From Victivallales bacterium (GTDB taxonomy: Bacteria; Verrucomicrobiota; Lentisphaeria; Oligosphaerales; Oligosphaeraceae), in contig JAFZZD010000009.1 of the NCBI GenBank assembly GCA_017615955.1, positions 1-6,175 on the forward strand: a DNA stretch of 6,175 nt, written 5' to 3'. Below are positions 5,967 to 6,175 of the stretch, piece by piece. The notes under the pieces were generated by a model that saw nothing but the letters and a program-made list of their open reading frames with translations, did not search any database and was not told the origin of the DNA. A program made the position numbers and the translations under genes. Each line of letters begins with the position of its first letter. Positions within the stretch are counted from its first letter, which is position 1.

Positions 5967-6116
5967 ATAAATGAAAATTATGAAAGATTCTATTGCAAAA
6001 ATGATATACTAAAGCCATTTAAAAGAATGAATATAAATTCTCCTAGATACATTATTGACTCTATATCAAAATCTTGCATATACCTTCCTACTTTCTATAA
6101 ATATTATACTATATAG
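5925..6116 (+). other. AT-rich open frame, possible gene remnant
   Basis: Sixty-three codons run without a stop between TAG at 5922 and TAG at 6114, in DNA so AT-rich that stops should be frequent. The translation has a charged, protein-like middle (for example LKDINENYERFY). The only ATG (6027) is late; a TTG at 5958 has GGAAG six nt upstream. I recognise no family. It may be a decayed fragment of an AT-rich gene, or chance. Confidence 0.2.
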
Positions 6117-6175
6117 ATATACAATATTACTTATCTTATTTACAATATTTACATTTATATTTACATAAAAAAAGA

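Larger units (their letters stand above)
5812..6175. other. Non-genic 3' tail: repeat element, then AT-rich sequence
   Basis: No recognisable gene lies in these 364 bases. After the repeat ending at 5883, composition drops sharply in GC, with only about 20 G/C among the last 115 bases. The tail contains an imperfect inverted repeat (5890-5966), a 63-codon open frame (5925-6116) and three ATTTACA words near the end (6138, 6147, 6159). A 29-residue minus-strand frame (6079-5990) with an AGGAAGG-like sequence upstream is too short to call. Confidence 0.7.

Noticed and set aside
5990..6079. 29-residue minus-strand open frame with an AGGAAGG-like upstream sequence
   Set aside because: It is too short, has no recognisable features and overlaps a longer opposing open frame; either could be chance.
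6138..6165. Three ATTTACA words as replication iterons
   Set aside because: Spacing is irregular, the words are short and the DNA is almost all A/T, so chance is the simplest explanation; no replication gene is nearby.

Overview
The window carries five genes on two strands, bounded and interrupted by short low-complexity repeat elements. It ends in an AT-rich tail with no convincing gene. The genes are moderately GC-rich, while the last ~290 bases are strongly AT-rich (about 17% G+C over the final 115). The protein set and the tandem intergenic repeats (8-nt ACGCAGAG, 7-nt GTGGYCT) make me think of an anaerobic Verrucomicrobiota/Lentisphaerota-type (PVC) bacterium. No rRNA or other marker confirms this, so the assignment is a guess.

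Left, minus strand: 1-911 is the N-terminal ~90% of a FecCD/BtuC-type ABC permease for iron-siderophore, heme or cobalamin uptake, running off the window edge. It lies downstream of tsaD (992-2059), the tRNA t6A37 threonylcarbamoyltransferase. tsaD follows an alkaline-phosphatase-superfamily phosphodiesterase/nucleotide-pyrophosphatase-like gene (2059-3348). The last two overlap by one base (TAATG), so they are very probably co-transcribed and translationally coupled. A copy of the ACGCAGAG element separates tsaD from the permease.

Right, plus strand: an AT-rich divergent intergenic region (3349-3572) precedes a two-gene acyl-phosphate module. This is a butyrate-kinase-family enzyme (buk, 3573-4697) and a short-form phosphate acetyltransferase (pta, 4816-5811). 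Together they would convert acyl-CoA + Pi + ADP to a carboxylate + CoA + ATP (or the reverse), which is fermentative substrate-level phosphorylation. The pairing is notable because buk normally accompanies ptb, and pta normally accompanies ackA. The 118-bp gap between them holds a 7-nt tandem array, a GAAA-capped GC hairpin and a second array in inverted orientation.

After pta comes a second ACGCAGAG element, inverted relative to the first but in the same orientation relative to its upstream gene. It is followed by an imperfect 17-nt inverted repeat around a 12-bp palindrome, and then AT-rich sequence with a 63-codon open frame that may be a gene remnant.

I found no CRISPR array, tRNA, rRNA, insertion sequence or defence system. 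The most unusual material is the repeat elements placed just after the stop codons of three of the four complete genes.
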